From Lepisosteus oculatus (Eukaryota; Chordata; Actinopteri; Semionotiformes; Lepisosteidae): 64,000 nucleotides of DNA. The stretch spans positions 75,577,722-75,641,721 of the forward strand of contig NC_090696.1 of the NCBI RefSeq assembly GCF_040954835.1, in the 5' to 3' direction. A program made the translations under genes and the position numbers. The notes beneath the pieces were generated by a model that saw only the letters and a list, made by a program, of their open reading frames with translations, had not been told where the DNA came from and made no database searches. Below, piece after piece: positions 1 through 10,400 of this stretch (the first letter of the stretch is position 1; each line of letters starts with the position of its first letter).

Positions 1-349
1 GAACTGGGATTTGCCTTCATTTTCTCACCATTATTTTTCCTTTTCTATTTTTTGCACCTTGCTAAAATGACATGGATGGGTCTTCCACTGTCCTACATGT
101 ACCAGAGTGGGCAATGTTTATTATGTTCTTGAACTGGCGATGTGAGCTGCCTTATCAAATTACTGGGCAGATACCTTTGGTTACATTACATTCAGGCAAA
201 TATCAGCTGGAGCTACAGAAGCTTGCCAGTACTAGTCTATCTTCTTTAACTGACTTTATTTTCTTCTTCTTCGCGATTGTGTACGTCATTATAAATGCTT
301 GACTCCACACATCTACCCGAAAGAGTGCTTATAGTGAAAGAACACTGAC
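1..349. other. Intron or flank left of EF-hand exon 4
   Basis: AT-rich sequence downstream of the donor of the last recognisable EF-hand-gene exon. I examined the minus strand for a following exon that would need one leading base to keep frame and found no convincing acceptor/donor pair. The remaining exons probably lie outside the window. Confidence 0.5.
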
Positions 350-427
350 CTTAACAGCAGCTGTTGGTACTGTTTTGTGCTTATGAATCTTCCCAGAAAC
401 TTGGTGATTATCATGAGCAGGACATCC
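350..427 (-). CDS. EF-hand gene, coding exon 4 (partial gene)
   Basis: Read on the minus strand, this exon has a textbook acceptor (TTGTCTTTGCAG) and a good donor (AAG|GTCAGTG). With one leading base it completes the split Arg codon of the preceding exon and continues the EF-hand: about 25 residues starting DVLLMIITKFLGRF and ending QYQQLLL. This is a hydrophobic helix followed by the start of a second helix pair, as expected after an EF loop. It ends in phase 2, so the gene continues left of the window. The alternative phase-0 reading is also open but gives a low-complexity polar peptide unlike an EF-hand. Family identity is inferred from pattern only. Confidence 0.72.
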
Positions 428-775
428 CTGCAAAGACAACAGGGTGATCTTAAAAAGATAACTTTAAGAAATAGGTAAACAATGTGTAGGTCAACTTAAA
501 TTATAAAATCCTTGAATAAGATTAAGTTTTACTGATCTCAGGTTTCTTTAACGTAAATGTTTCAGGTTTAAGTATTAACATTTTTTTCTTCAATGCCCAT
601 CCAGGGACTCATGTCTTCTGGTTTAGTGTTTTCTAAGATGGAATCAATAATTGCCTTTCAAATTACATAAATGAACAAACATGATGCAATGTTGAATCCA
701 CATCAGACTGCTGTCTTCAGATCTGTCGGTGTGTTATATCCTCTCTCCTGTCTGCTCACTCGTACTTGTTCTACT

Positions 776-1316
776 GCACCTGCTCACCTGTACCTGTTTC
801 CCCCTACCTCTTCACCTGTACCTGCTCACCTGTACCTGTTCCCCCCTGCCTCTACTCCTGTACCTGCTCACCTGTACCTGTTCCCCCCTGCCTCTACTCC
901 TGTACCTGCTCACCTGTACCTGTTCCCCCCTACCTCTTCACCTGTACCTGCTCACCTGTACCTGTTCCCCCCTACCTCTTCACCTGTACCTGCTCACCTG
1001 TACCTGTTCCCCCCTGCCTCTACTCCTGTACCTGCTCACCTGTACCTGTTCCCCCCTACCTCTTCACCTGTACCTGCTCACCTGTACCTGTTCCCCCCTA
1101 CCTCTACTCCTGTACCTGCTCACCTGTACCTGTTCCCCCCTACCTCTACTCCTGTACCTGCTCACCTGTACCTGTTCCCCCCTGCCTCTACTCCTGTACC
1201 TGCTCACCTGTACCTGTTCCCCCCTGCCTCTACTCCTGTACCTGCTCACCTGTACCTGTTCCCCCCTACCTCTTCACCTGTACCTGCTGACCTGTACCTG
1301 CTCACCTCTACCTCTG
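776..1316. repeat. 42-bp minisatellite, about 12 copies
   Basis: A tandem array with a period of 42 bp, alternating CACCTGTACCTG blocks with a CCCCCCT run. Unit variants differ mainly at TACCTCTTC versus TGCCTCTACTC. Because 42 is divisible by 3 the array is open in three plus frames and encodes proline/leucine/tyrosine-rich repeats, but these are not credible proteins. The array is intronic to the minus-strand EF-hand gene and begins within about 65 bp of the exon 3 donor. Read in the sense of that gene, each unit contains CAGGTGAGC and CAGGTACAG, both strong 5' splice-site look-alikes. Confidence 0.93.
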
Positions 1317-1378
1317 CATCTGTCTATGTTCCCCTGTACCTCTTCACCTGTACCTCTTCGCCTGTACTTGTTCTGTAC

Positions 1379-1479
1379 CTGTTCACCTGTCCTTTGCCCT
1401 CAGGGTCATTGTTCTTGAAGAGCTGCCTCATGGTGAAATACCCACCGGCTCGCAGTTTCTCACGGAGGAGATGTTCCAG
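1379..1479 (-). CDS. EF-hand gene, coding exon 3 (EF loop)
   Basis: The exon starts after a GGCAG acceptor in phase 0 and encodes LEHLLREKLRAGGYFTMRQL followed by FKNNDPEGKGQVN. About 31 residues form an incoming helix and an EF-type loop. Taking D163 (gene numbering) as loop position 1 gives D-P-E-G-K-G-Q-V-N-R-D-V: position 1 Asp, 3 Glu, the invariant Gly at 6 and a hydrophobic residue at 8 are present. Position 5 is Lys and position 12 is Val instead of acidic, so calcium binding is doubtful. The donor used here (AACAG|GTACAG) leaves phase 2 and joins in frame to exon 4. A competing donor 8 bp upstream in the transcript (GACAG|GTGAAC, exon end 1387) would change frame. Confidence 0.75.
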
Positions 1480-2136
1480 CTGCCGATTCCCAGAAAGAAC
1501 ACAAAGTATTAAATATTAAAACATACTGGGCTGTTATTAAAACATTTTCCTTAAACATGCGTGAGAACTAAAAACGGTACGAGAAACTTCAGGCTTGCAT
1601 AAAATAAAGTTGAGATCACACTTCCATTACTAGGTTTACATTAAATTAATTACTGAACACTGATTGTATATATCCAAGATAGGCACCACTATTACTGCTT
1701 TTGTACTGTAATAACACCAGGTAACAATATAATAATCTGTTACTCTAACAATAACATCGCACAAGATTACAACAGTGGCTAAAATAAAATTAAACATTTT
1801 GTTAAGATTAAGTTTTTGTTCATTGTTATAACTAAATAATTATCTTGGATAATAATGAGGAACTTCTCCATCATGAAACAGAATTTTCTGTTTCATATTT
1901 CCCTCAGGTGTTAATCCGGAATAAATCAAAATATACACTATATTCTAAAATATTTAGAAATGTTTCTGCCACATTTTTACGGAAACTTCATGTGTATCCT
2001 CTCAGGCGTATTGCTTAGACGAATGTGTGTCTGGCTTCCTGAAAGTCCTGTTGTTGTGTACAGATTTTGTGGAAATGCAGGATTATGATTTCACCAGTAC
2101 TTTGAAAGCATGTTTTGGGTGGAAGCTATCCTTGTG
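1480..2136. other. Intron 2 of EF-hand gene, left part
   Basis: AT-rich intronic sequence between exon 3 and the telomere-repeat block. I see no exon, RNA gene or recognisable repeat in it. Confidence 0.5.
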
Positions 2137-2321
2137 TAGGGTTAGGGTTGGGGACAGACACCGCCAAGGGCATGCCACGCTCTCTGGATGGAACAGACTG
2201 CACCTTTGCCTTAGGTTTAGGGTTAGGGTTAGGGTTTGGATTAGGGTTAGGGATAGACACCACTAAGGGCACGGCACGCCCTCTGACGGACAGACTGCAC
2301 CCTTGCATTAGGGTTAGGGTT
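2137..2321. repeat. Interstitial telomere-repeat block with linker units
   Basis: Runs of TTAGGG and near variants (2137-2150, about 2212-2252, 2308-2321) separate two copies of a related linker of roughly 62-68 bp. Both linkers carry GACACC, AAGGGCA, a CAGACTGCACC core and end in CCTTGC/CCTTTGCC. A third copy of the linker continues at 3183-3250 beyond the LTR insertion. The compound telomere-plus-linker organisation suggests a former subtelomeric or telomere-associated tandem repeat rather than random telomere addition. Confidence 0.85.
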
Positions 2322-3171
2322 TGTCCCGCCCTGTACACCTAGAGGGCGCTGCTCTTCTGTCCTGTTCCTAGTTCCCTGTGATTATTCATGTCTTTCCGGT
2401 GTGTCTTGTTGTGTAGCCTATGTACTTCCTGTGTCTGCGCTGTTCCTGGCTCAGCATTGAGGGTACAATGTCCTGACACCCGCCTAGCACCAGGTCGCCC
2501 CACGTCTGTGGCCTGAGGGCATAGGTTTCTATACTGACATCGTCTGACCCCCTGAGCCTGGGCTAACCTCTGTGTTGCCCCCTTTTACCTCAACGCATAG
2601 GGTCTTTATTGCCCTCCTGGCCATTCCACAGCTTGCCCTTTCTGCCATCAGTAACAGAATGCTGAGCCTACACCAGACCCTGCGAGCGATTTTTTTTTGT
2701 GTTGTTTCCTGGTTTTGGGAATTTTTTTTTTTACTCCTGGAACCGGGCTTCCATGCCCCCTACTCTCCCTCTCCGTTGAGAGATATGTTTTACTTGTCGT
2801 TTGTTCCCCTGTTCCATCACGGTTTATATTTGTTGCGTGTTTTGTCTGTCCCAGGCTCCCATGCCCGCTGGTCTCCCTATCTGTTGTCGGTCATTTTTTT
2901 ATGTGTTGTTGGTTCCCCGGTTCCATCAGGGTTTATTTTTTGTTGTGTGTGATTTTTTTTACCTGTTCGGTCTGTTTTTTTGTCTCTCTCCTCCGGAGCC
3001 CAGTCCGACCCCCCCCCCTTCCTTTCCTCAATAAAGGTTTTTTTACCCCAGAGGAGGGGTTAGCCGTGGACTCCCAGAGGTTTCCTTTCAGTGAAATGAG
3101 GTTTTTCCTCCCCCCAGTGCTGTGCTGCTCTCCTTGTGGTTCCACGGCATGCCCTTCTGACATCCGTGACA
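2322..3171 (+). mobile_element. Solo LTR (850 bp) inside telomere repeats
   Basis: The element begins TGTCCC and ends GTGACA, giving TGTC/GACA inverted termini. It is flanked on both sides by GGGTT (2317-2321 and 3172-3176), a 5-bp target-site duplication, although GGGTT is also part of the telomere repeat so the duplication is partly ambiguous. A plus-strand AATAAA at 3029-3034 lies about 140 bp before the 3' end, as expected for the R/U5 boundary. There is no internal coding region, so it is a solo LTR left by recombination. A 5-bp duplication suits Gypsy-type or some retroviral-type elements; I cannot assign the family. Confidence 0.72.
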
Positions 3172-3260
3172 GGGTTAGGGTTAGAATGAGACACCACTAA
3201 GGGTTAGACACGGGTGCACCCCAGACGGAACAGACGGCGCCCTTGCGCCAGGCCAGCGGC
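3172..3260. repeat. Telomere-repeat block, right-hand remnant
   Basis: GGGTTAGGGTTAG resumes right after the LTR, followed by a third diverged linker (GACACCACTAAGGG, then ACGGAACAGACGGCGCCCTTGC) matching the two linkers at 2150-2310. This shows the array was continuous before the LTR inserted. Confidence 0.75.
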
Positions 3261-3272
3261 GAGCTGCCTCAC

Positions 3273-3382
3273 CTCGTCCACCTCAGCCTGCAGCTGGGTC
3301 CCCGGGCGGGAGGCAGTGCTGGCTCTGCTGCTGCAGGCGCTCCCCCGGCTCTCCGCTCGGCCCCCGATCTCCGCTCGCAGCC
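3273..3382 (-). CDS. EF-hand gene, coding exon 2
   Basis: On the minus strand the exon lies between a perfect acceptor (CTTGCGTGCCGCAG) and a perfect donor (GACGAG|GTGAGG) and is 110 nt long. With two leading bases it joins the phase-1 end of exon 1 and ends in phase 0, exactly matching exon 3. It encodes about 37 residues, Arg/Ser/Ala-rich (LRAEIGGRAESRGS), ending QLQAEVDE, which runs into the amphipathic helix of exon 3. The other two frames are either stopped or phase-incompatible. It sits 12 bp from the telomere-linker remnant. The function of this linker region is unknown. Confidence 0.65.
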
Positions 3383-4229
3383 CTGCGGCACGCAAGGGGC
3401 ACCGTCAGCCAGCTGCGACCCCCTGCGGGGAGGGGCGTTCCCACCCCTGCACATCTCTTCAGCTGCAGGAGAAGCTACAGGCCGCGGACTGGATCCACTG
3501 CACGCTAAACGTCACAGCGGCCAGCGAGAGGACCGTTCACAACGTAGCTCTCTGCAGCACCGGAAAAAACAGTTTACTCGAATAAAGAAAAAACAATCGC
3601 TGACGGCAAGTTCATTGCAAAACAGCTCGGTTACGAACTTGTGCATTTATTTAGTTTCGGGGTCTCCCCGTGATCCCAGTGACGGCCATAAAGCAGGTTT
3701 CACAGGCAGCCTTTAAATGACCAGTTTCTGGAGGCCTGGAACAATTCCCCTGCGATCACTTAAACAGGTCCCGTGCTCAATCAAATCATTTAGAAGAAAA
3801 GACAGAATATCCTTCAGCCCTCAAGGATAAGTGTTCCCTTCATTGAAAACTTATGAGGTCATTTTGAGCGATTGCTTAACTGGGACCCCTGGTTTTGATG
3901 CTGGAAAGTGATGTCATGACGCAGAGCAAGAACATGCATTGTAATCTGAGGGAGCCAACCTACAGCTGATCTGGTCAGATCACAGCAGCTCAGCCGGACC
4001 GGACCTGGCCGGTTCTGGGATGGGAGAGCTCTAAGGAAAACCAGGATCCTGTTGTACATGGTGCTGTTGGGCCAGTAGGTGGCGCTCTTACCTCTCTGGA
4101 CCAGAATTTCCAGTCCTGTGCCCCAGTATAGTAACACTATATTAGGGTGCTCCAGGAGGTGAAGTTTTTCAGATGATCATAACACTGAGGTCCTGCCTCA
4201 ATAGAGATCTAAGGGATTTGCAGTCCATC
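3383..4229. other. Intron 1 of EF-hand gene, proximal part
   Basis: Non-coding sequence next to exon 2, upstream of it in transcript order. The only distinctive site is a CTCF-like core at 4072-4086, listed separately. Confidence 0.45.
4072..4086 (+). promoter_or_regulatory. CTCF-like core motif
   Basis: CCAGTAGGTGGCGCT matches the vertebrate CTCF core pattern (CCASYAGRKGGCR) closely. Sequence match only; occupancy unknown. Confidence 0.45.
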
Positions 4230-4437
4230 TATAATTGTGTTGTGTATATCTACATTTGTGGATGGTACAATATATCTATACTGTGCAATACATCTTCTTT
4301 GTGCACTGTACATTGTGGCTTATTTGTGTATTTTCTGTATTATTAAGTTGTACTGTTCTGTGTGTGTTGATTGTGCCAGGCTGCTGTTGCACTGCAATTT
4401 CCCTCACGGGATTAATAAAATATCTATCTATCCCCTG
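4230..4437 (+). mobile_element. LINE 3' end fragment with TATC tail
   Basis: The segment ends in AATTTCCCTCACGGGATTAA, then TAAAATATCTATCTATC. This is the characteristic 3' terminus of a fish non-LTR retrotransposon family (Rex1/Babar-like is my recollection). A second, more decayed copy of this terminus is near 25324-25374. No reverse-transcriptase coding remains. Confidence 0.55.
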
Positions 4438-7142
4438 GCACCGCTCAAAATATTAGGGGTCTTAACCCTGATGTCCTGCATACATAAATCCGTGTGTGAT
4501 GTATAAATCCGTGCAATTCTTCTGCCCCTCTGTGATGGACAGGCAGGGGGAACGGGTCTTCTTCTCTCAGTGTGGGTGATCCAGTTTGTCCACCCGGACA
4601 CGCCGCTCTCCGATCAGGGGTGGGTGCACAGAAGGCGGCATGACTTTCAGGCATGTTTATAACAGATTACCCCCCACTGTCCCTAGTTAGAAAATCGATT
4701 CCCAAATTTCAGGCATAGACCTGTTAAACTGCCGAGAACATTTGGTTTTCGATTTTTTTTCCACGGTGTTTCGGTTACGCGGCAACTCGGTTTATTCAAT
4801 TGGACAACGCTGTCCTCCTGTGGCCATTATCTGTAATTGCAGTGTATTTTGCTATATTGAAGTATTACGGGGCAAACATTAAAATAGCTTAAACTAGAGT
4901 GTAAAGCCCTTGTAATTATAACGCTTGTGTTTTCATCTGGTAAACCGCTCCCACCTTTCTGCCACTACGGCAATAATATTTAAACAAAACAAATATTCCA
5001 ACTAACAGCTTTCATATCAAAATGGAATGACACACTAGGCTACCAATACAACAAACCAATCAGACCGAGGATATCTTTATAGAGTATATTGCTGCTGGTC
5101 ATAATATTTCCTGGAAACATAACTTTCCCTGTAATATTTTATTTATTAAAACAACTTTTAAACCATACTTTCAACTATTACTTCGGATGCATAGATCCAA
5201 AAAGCAGACAGGACGAACCGAAATAGCAACATTTCTCTTTTCTCATCTCAGAAGTGACAGAAGTGGAATTCGGAAATTTCATCATAATTTCATAATTTGC
5301 CATTTGTAGTATGATTCCAGGAAATATTAAACTTTTATTGCATCTTAAACTTGCAACTTAACTTCCCGTTTAAAAAAAATATTTGAGAATTTGCTCCCCA
5401 AAATGAGTTTGACTAGTTCCTTAATGCACTGCTAGGTCCAGAGTGCACTAATTCTACAGACTTTGCCTGAAACGCGAATGGGTACCAAACAGACTTTCAA
5501 ACGTATAACTATTCGAAAGAGAACATTTCGTTCCAAGTATTTCTTTATTGTACATAATCATTAAACATACTCCATTCAAATTCTGTTTTTCACACCAGGT
5601 GACCCTCAGGTGATTGCTCTCGGGTACATACATCGTCAGCTCAGAATAATAGTACTTCTGACGCGAAATCAGGGCATTCCCACTGTACCCTTGTAGTTAT
5701 TATTTACGCGAAACTCATTTTTATGTCTTGGTTAGTAAACGAAACCGCTCTGACTGTAATGCACTGAGTCGACATTACATATAATTAATCAAATTTAATT
5801 CGCAACTGTAATCATAGACTGTACTAATGTAACACAATCACTATTTCGAGTTTAGGCTACGTCTGCAATATTTTAAAGGATGAAAAATCCACGTATCCCC
5901 ATCCAAAGTATTTTGGAGGAAACAAACTATCCTTCCTTTTCCTATACTTTCACTTAATTTACTCGGTTTATACTGTAGTATGAACATCCTATAGATGGCG
6001 TACTTACCCACAACACCAAGGTGTCTGAAAACAGCCTCATTCACCCGTAGAAACCAAAGGAGGCATTTAGTTTAGTGACAGATTTAAGGGTGGATTTTAG
6101 TTAAGAATATAAATATGCATTCCAGAAAAACAGAGAGACATAGGAATTTACTTTCTGGAGCTGTTTGTGGTGCTGAAATGAGTGTGACACCGGGAAATAA
6201 AATATCGGCAATCCCACCGAATTACAGGATTCGTGGGCATGGAAAATGTGTCCGTTTTAACGCTATTTTGCTCCCAAGTCGTTGCTGGAAAAGGAAAGCA
6301 GCGCGATAAAGATCTGACTTCGGAAAAAGGACCGAGAACATTGCGGCAGACTGAATTCTACACTGCCTGGGCATGTCAAGCGAAATCGAGAGAATGCCCA
6401 GCTACATCTATCCAGCGTTGGGCGTCCGGGTCCGCGAACGCCGAACGAAAACAAGCGACACTCGACGGACTCCCCCTTAAAACTTGCTGACCACTCCGTT
6501 TGCCAAAGTGTTTTCTCGAGGAAACAACAAAACGAGACTTTTCCTGCCTCTCAAATACCCCCTAAAGCACAGCAAATGCATCAGAAAAAAAGTCTAGTTC
6601 TTACTGAAACCCTAACCCTAGCGCGGGCACTTCTGTCTGGAACACACATACTGTCTCAACAAACACGTCAACAAATACTGTGTTCAAAACGTCACCCAAA
6701 TGTCTCCCAACTAGTCAGAAACATCTAAAATAACGTTTTTCGGTACTTTCAATGTATCTACAGTACATTGAATCTGTTTTAAATTTCCAGTATTTTGCCT
6801 TTTCTCACCTGCTCCTGAAGTGGCGTATACAACGAGCAAGTCTTGTGCCGTTTGCGGGACAGCATTACAATTACCCCTACAGTATGGCCAACAGTATCAT
6901 TGCATTTGGCCCTAAAGCCAAGAAACAAGGGAACTTCGCATGCAGTTGTGTGTTTTCAAACTTGTGATTTTTTTAACCATTTTTGAGCGACAGCCGCACG
7001 ACTTGACAAAAACCCTCAACACGGTGCGCACATTTTCACCTGGATCTCAATCGCTCTCACCTGCGAGGGGGGAAACCTGCAGCCGGTTTCGCACCTCCTC
7101 CCACAGACCTTGCCTCGTCGCCCTCGCCCCTGCGGAACTCAC
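4438..7142. other. Intron 1 of EF-hand gene, distal part
   Basis: Mostly AT-rich intron without recognisable exons, RNA genes or intact repeats. A short telomere-like AACCCTAACCCTA lies near 6607-6619. Short open frames here show no family resemblance. Confidence 0.5.
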
Positions 7143-7446
7143 CAAAGACGGGCAGCCGGGGCCTCTCCGGAGCCGGAGCCGCTGCCACCTCCACCCCTTC
7201 GGGGATCTGGTGCAGGGGGAAGGGGCTGTCCCTCTCCGGCCTCGGCCCCTTCTCGAGTCTCGGCCGGAGGCTCCTGCTCTGGCTCCGGGACAGCGCCTCG
7301 GCTCTCTCCCCTTCGCCCGCCGTCTCCCGCGGGGCTCTGGCGCTGTCCGCGGCGACGCCTCGGAGCGAGATGGAGTCGGGGTCCCCCAGCCTGGACAGCG
7401 GGTGCTGGATAGCCGGGAGGCGTGCGGAGATCTCCGTCGCTGACAT
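7143..7446 (-). CDS. EF-hand gene, first coding exon
   Basis: The start is the ATG at 7446 (MSATEISARLPAIQHPLSRL). The exon is GC-rich, 304 nt, and ends at a strong donor (TTTG|GTGAGTTCC) in phase 1, which exon 2 completes. It encodes about 101 residues: polar, Arg/Glu/Pro-rich, apparently disordered, with no recognised domain. A second frame is open across this GC-rich stretch but has no start context or downstream continuity. Other GT donors at 7076 and 7060 would lengthen the exon. It sits in a CpG-rich island, and an X-box lies about 315 bp upstream. The assembled protein (at least 197 residues) resembles small ciliary EF-hand proteins; this is inference and I give no symbol. Confidence 0.62.
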
Positions 7447-10400
7447 ATTCGCATGGAAAGAGCTTCTGACGGTCTTCAGAGATTTAGGAGCTTTTTTTTC
7501 TACGTATATTTATGCCGTGAAAGGCCGCCAAACTGCAGTCAAGGACGATCTAATGTCCAGCTTTCTATGTAGGAAGTTTGGTTTATGCAGAACTGATTCG
7601 GCTTCTGCGCAAACGTGTGTACAGTAGTATTGCTCAAGTGCAATCGATCGGCTACTGTTGCCTTAAGGTAAATATTGACCGAACGTAATCCCAGTAGCGA
7701 AGAAAGCTGTCCTTAAACTCTTCCTCTTCCTTCTGTTTTCTTCCTCTGAATAAGTATGACGTTGCTACGGGCAACGGAAAGCGGCCCGGTCCCTCTGAAG
7801 TTAGCGCCGTGGGGAGTAACTATGCAGACCACGCTGGATTGAGAAATCTTTCAAAATTAACATATGCAGAGTCCTGCATCTAAAAGCTCTGGGTTAATAT
7901 GCATGTATTTAAAACAAATACATAAAAATGAAAAAAACTGACATTCCTTCATTAGCCAGTTATAAATCTCGGTGCATTCCCGATCATTCTTACAGCGGTT
8001 CCGATGTATGAATATCAGATACTACAATTATTCTTGCAGTCAAAAACAGATATCTGAATTTTCTATTCTACTTTACAGATTCTAATTAATTTCATTTCAG
8101 TCCGGTCACTGGGAGAATCTATGTATGCCATACATTATTTTTTGCATAACCTAGAAATATAATATTTCAACAAAACACAAAAAAATATATAAAATGGGAT
8201 GTGAAGAAAGTTAACATATAAACAGTGAGTGCACAGAAAGAATCACGCTTGTCTGGTGATACGATTTTCTATTTAAGAAGTAATTGTTGACAGTATCTTC
8301 ATTTGTAAGCACCTGACGAAAATGTCTCCGCCTCCGTAATTGAAGGGCGTTCTTTAAATTGTTCTTTTGAACTGCTGCAATATCAGGTTACTCTCAAAGT
8401 GAAGCCTTAGAAACATGTTCAATTCTACCGTTGCTATGCAGCACTTGATACACAAACAGCTGTGAAACAGACTGTTCAGCAATACCAAGAACATTTGAGA
8501 AATGGCCGAGTGGTATTTCTTCACTCGCTTCTAAAACTTGTAGTTGGTTATTTTAATCAACCACACAAATGTGCATGCAATCTTATTTTTGTCAGTTATG
8601 GAAAGGGTCTGTTGGTACTACAGCCTTACAACACTCGGCAGAGTCTGGTTATTCTAATAAACTCAATTTATTCTTCAGATTGCAAAACACACACAAACCG
8701 AAAGCTTTCTTCTTCATAGGATTGATTAGAAATGGCTATAATTAAGAGAGAAATCGATAAAAAAGGAGAACGGAGTACTTTGGATTGTTACTTTAATGCC
8801 TGCAAAAGTAACTAGGTTTTGGATATGATGTATCAGTGTGTTTTTTCTTGTAAGCTGTTTTATAATGCTTAAACTATCTTTTAGCATTTATGTATGATTG
8901 CTTTAGTTTTTTAATTACCTTTGAAAGTTGTGGAAAATACGCACATATATAACATTGCACTTTATAGAGGCTTAACAAGAATAACATGCTGTCATCAGCA
9001 CTATTTTTAATCAGCATTACCAGATTATAAAGCCAGAATGACAGAACCAATCTCCCGACAGTGCTGTATTCTCACATGGGACACGACAAGAGACAAAACG
9101 TCCTAATTCGTATCCTACCCTGCCCAGTCAGAGCGCAAGGTGTGGTGGGTTTGTGTCCATGGTTGCTTCAACATGAAAAGAGAGCAATCGAATTTCTGTT
9201 CCGCCAAGGTCAATAAATAGAGGACGTTGTGCGAAGATAGATTTATGTTCTTGCTTGTAAACCTTCTTTTATAGGTGGCAGTACCTTACAAAATGTCTCT
9301 CAGCAAATTAAACCCAAAAAGCAGGTAAATAAATCAAGGGGGTTGGGCTGCTAAAATCAGATCCTGAGAAACATTTCAAGCGTCTCTTCGCAGTTTAATT
9401 ACAGGGACAAAGATGCCTGCAAGGCCATCTTGCGGTTTTCTTTCTCAAAGCAAGGAGTCTGACACGGGTATAGTAACAGAGAGGGCAGAGTCGAGTCAGG
9501 TCGGCCTCAGAACGACAGGGTTCCCTCCTCTGTTATTTTCCTGAGGAAGACTGAATGTCCCAGCCAGGCTTCTGCTTAAAATACAACAAAACACTATGGA
9601 GCGTGCGTGGAAGTGAAATCTCTGCTTTGTGACGGGACCTGTCAGGAAAGGGAAATCAGGTGTATTCAGTCAGGTAAACAGTTGGAGGACCGGCACTGCT
9701 GTGGCTCCAGACAGCCTGGGATGTTTGCAACAGCCCCGAGGTTCAATTAGAAGAAACTCCATGTCGCCAAGCGCCCGTGTGCCATGATCGTCTCCGGACG
9801 TCATGCTTTTGTTTTTTTTTCTGTGAGAGATTACCGTCTTAAACCTCGCGGGGACTCGAGTTGCGATTTTCCTTGATGTTGTAAATCGACCCATAAAGAT
9901 TCTTATTGAAAGTAATTCAGTCATTCAGAAACGGCGGATCAACATTCTAAAAGTTCTAAAAGTTTACGCAGTAAAAGTCTTCACATGCGTAAATTGATGT
10001 AAACGAATGTTATCACTATGCAAGTGGTCCGCCGGCCTTCGTGACGCCACGGCAACATTGGTAGGAGGTCAAGTTTAAAAACGATGGGTGATGAAATGTC
10101 CCTCCTTTCTTCCTGTACGCGTGTTCTCCAATTCGCCCCCCTGTGACACACTATTCAAACTTCGGGTTGGCCGATGGATTCGTTTCAATATCATTGCTGA
10201 GCTTTCGATCACCAGACTCCCTTGATATGCTAGAACTTGAGAGACTGCCAGCAATTAATGCAAATAAATGGTTCTTCGTTTTCACTTTTTTTTTCTTTCA
10301 CACTGTAGGGGCCTCAGACACCAGACAAGACCACCCCTATGACGGTGTACTAAAAGTCAATGTCACCTTTATGTCCGGATCGAGTTGATCTGAGATTATA

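Noticed and set aside
671..1519. Long Pro/Leu/Tyr-rich open frames on the plus strand
   Set aside because: They are the 42-bp minisatellite read through; period divisible by 3 keeps all frames open and there is no family resemblance.
6607..6619. Telomere-like AACCCTAACCCTA
   Set aside because: Two repeats only; too short to treat as an interstitial telomere block.
7047..7454. Alternative Arg-rich frame over EF-hand exon 1
   Set aside because: Open only because of high GC content; the ATG at 7446 frame has codon bias, a strong donor and phase continuity with three more exons.
10041..10056. X-box-like GTGACGCCACGGCAAC
   Set aside because: Spacer of four and weak left half site; 1.2 kb from slc25a4, which is not a ciliary gene.
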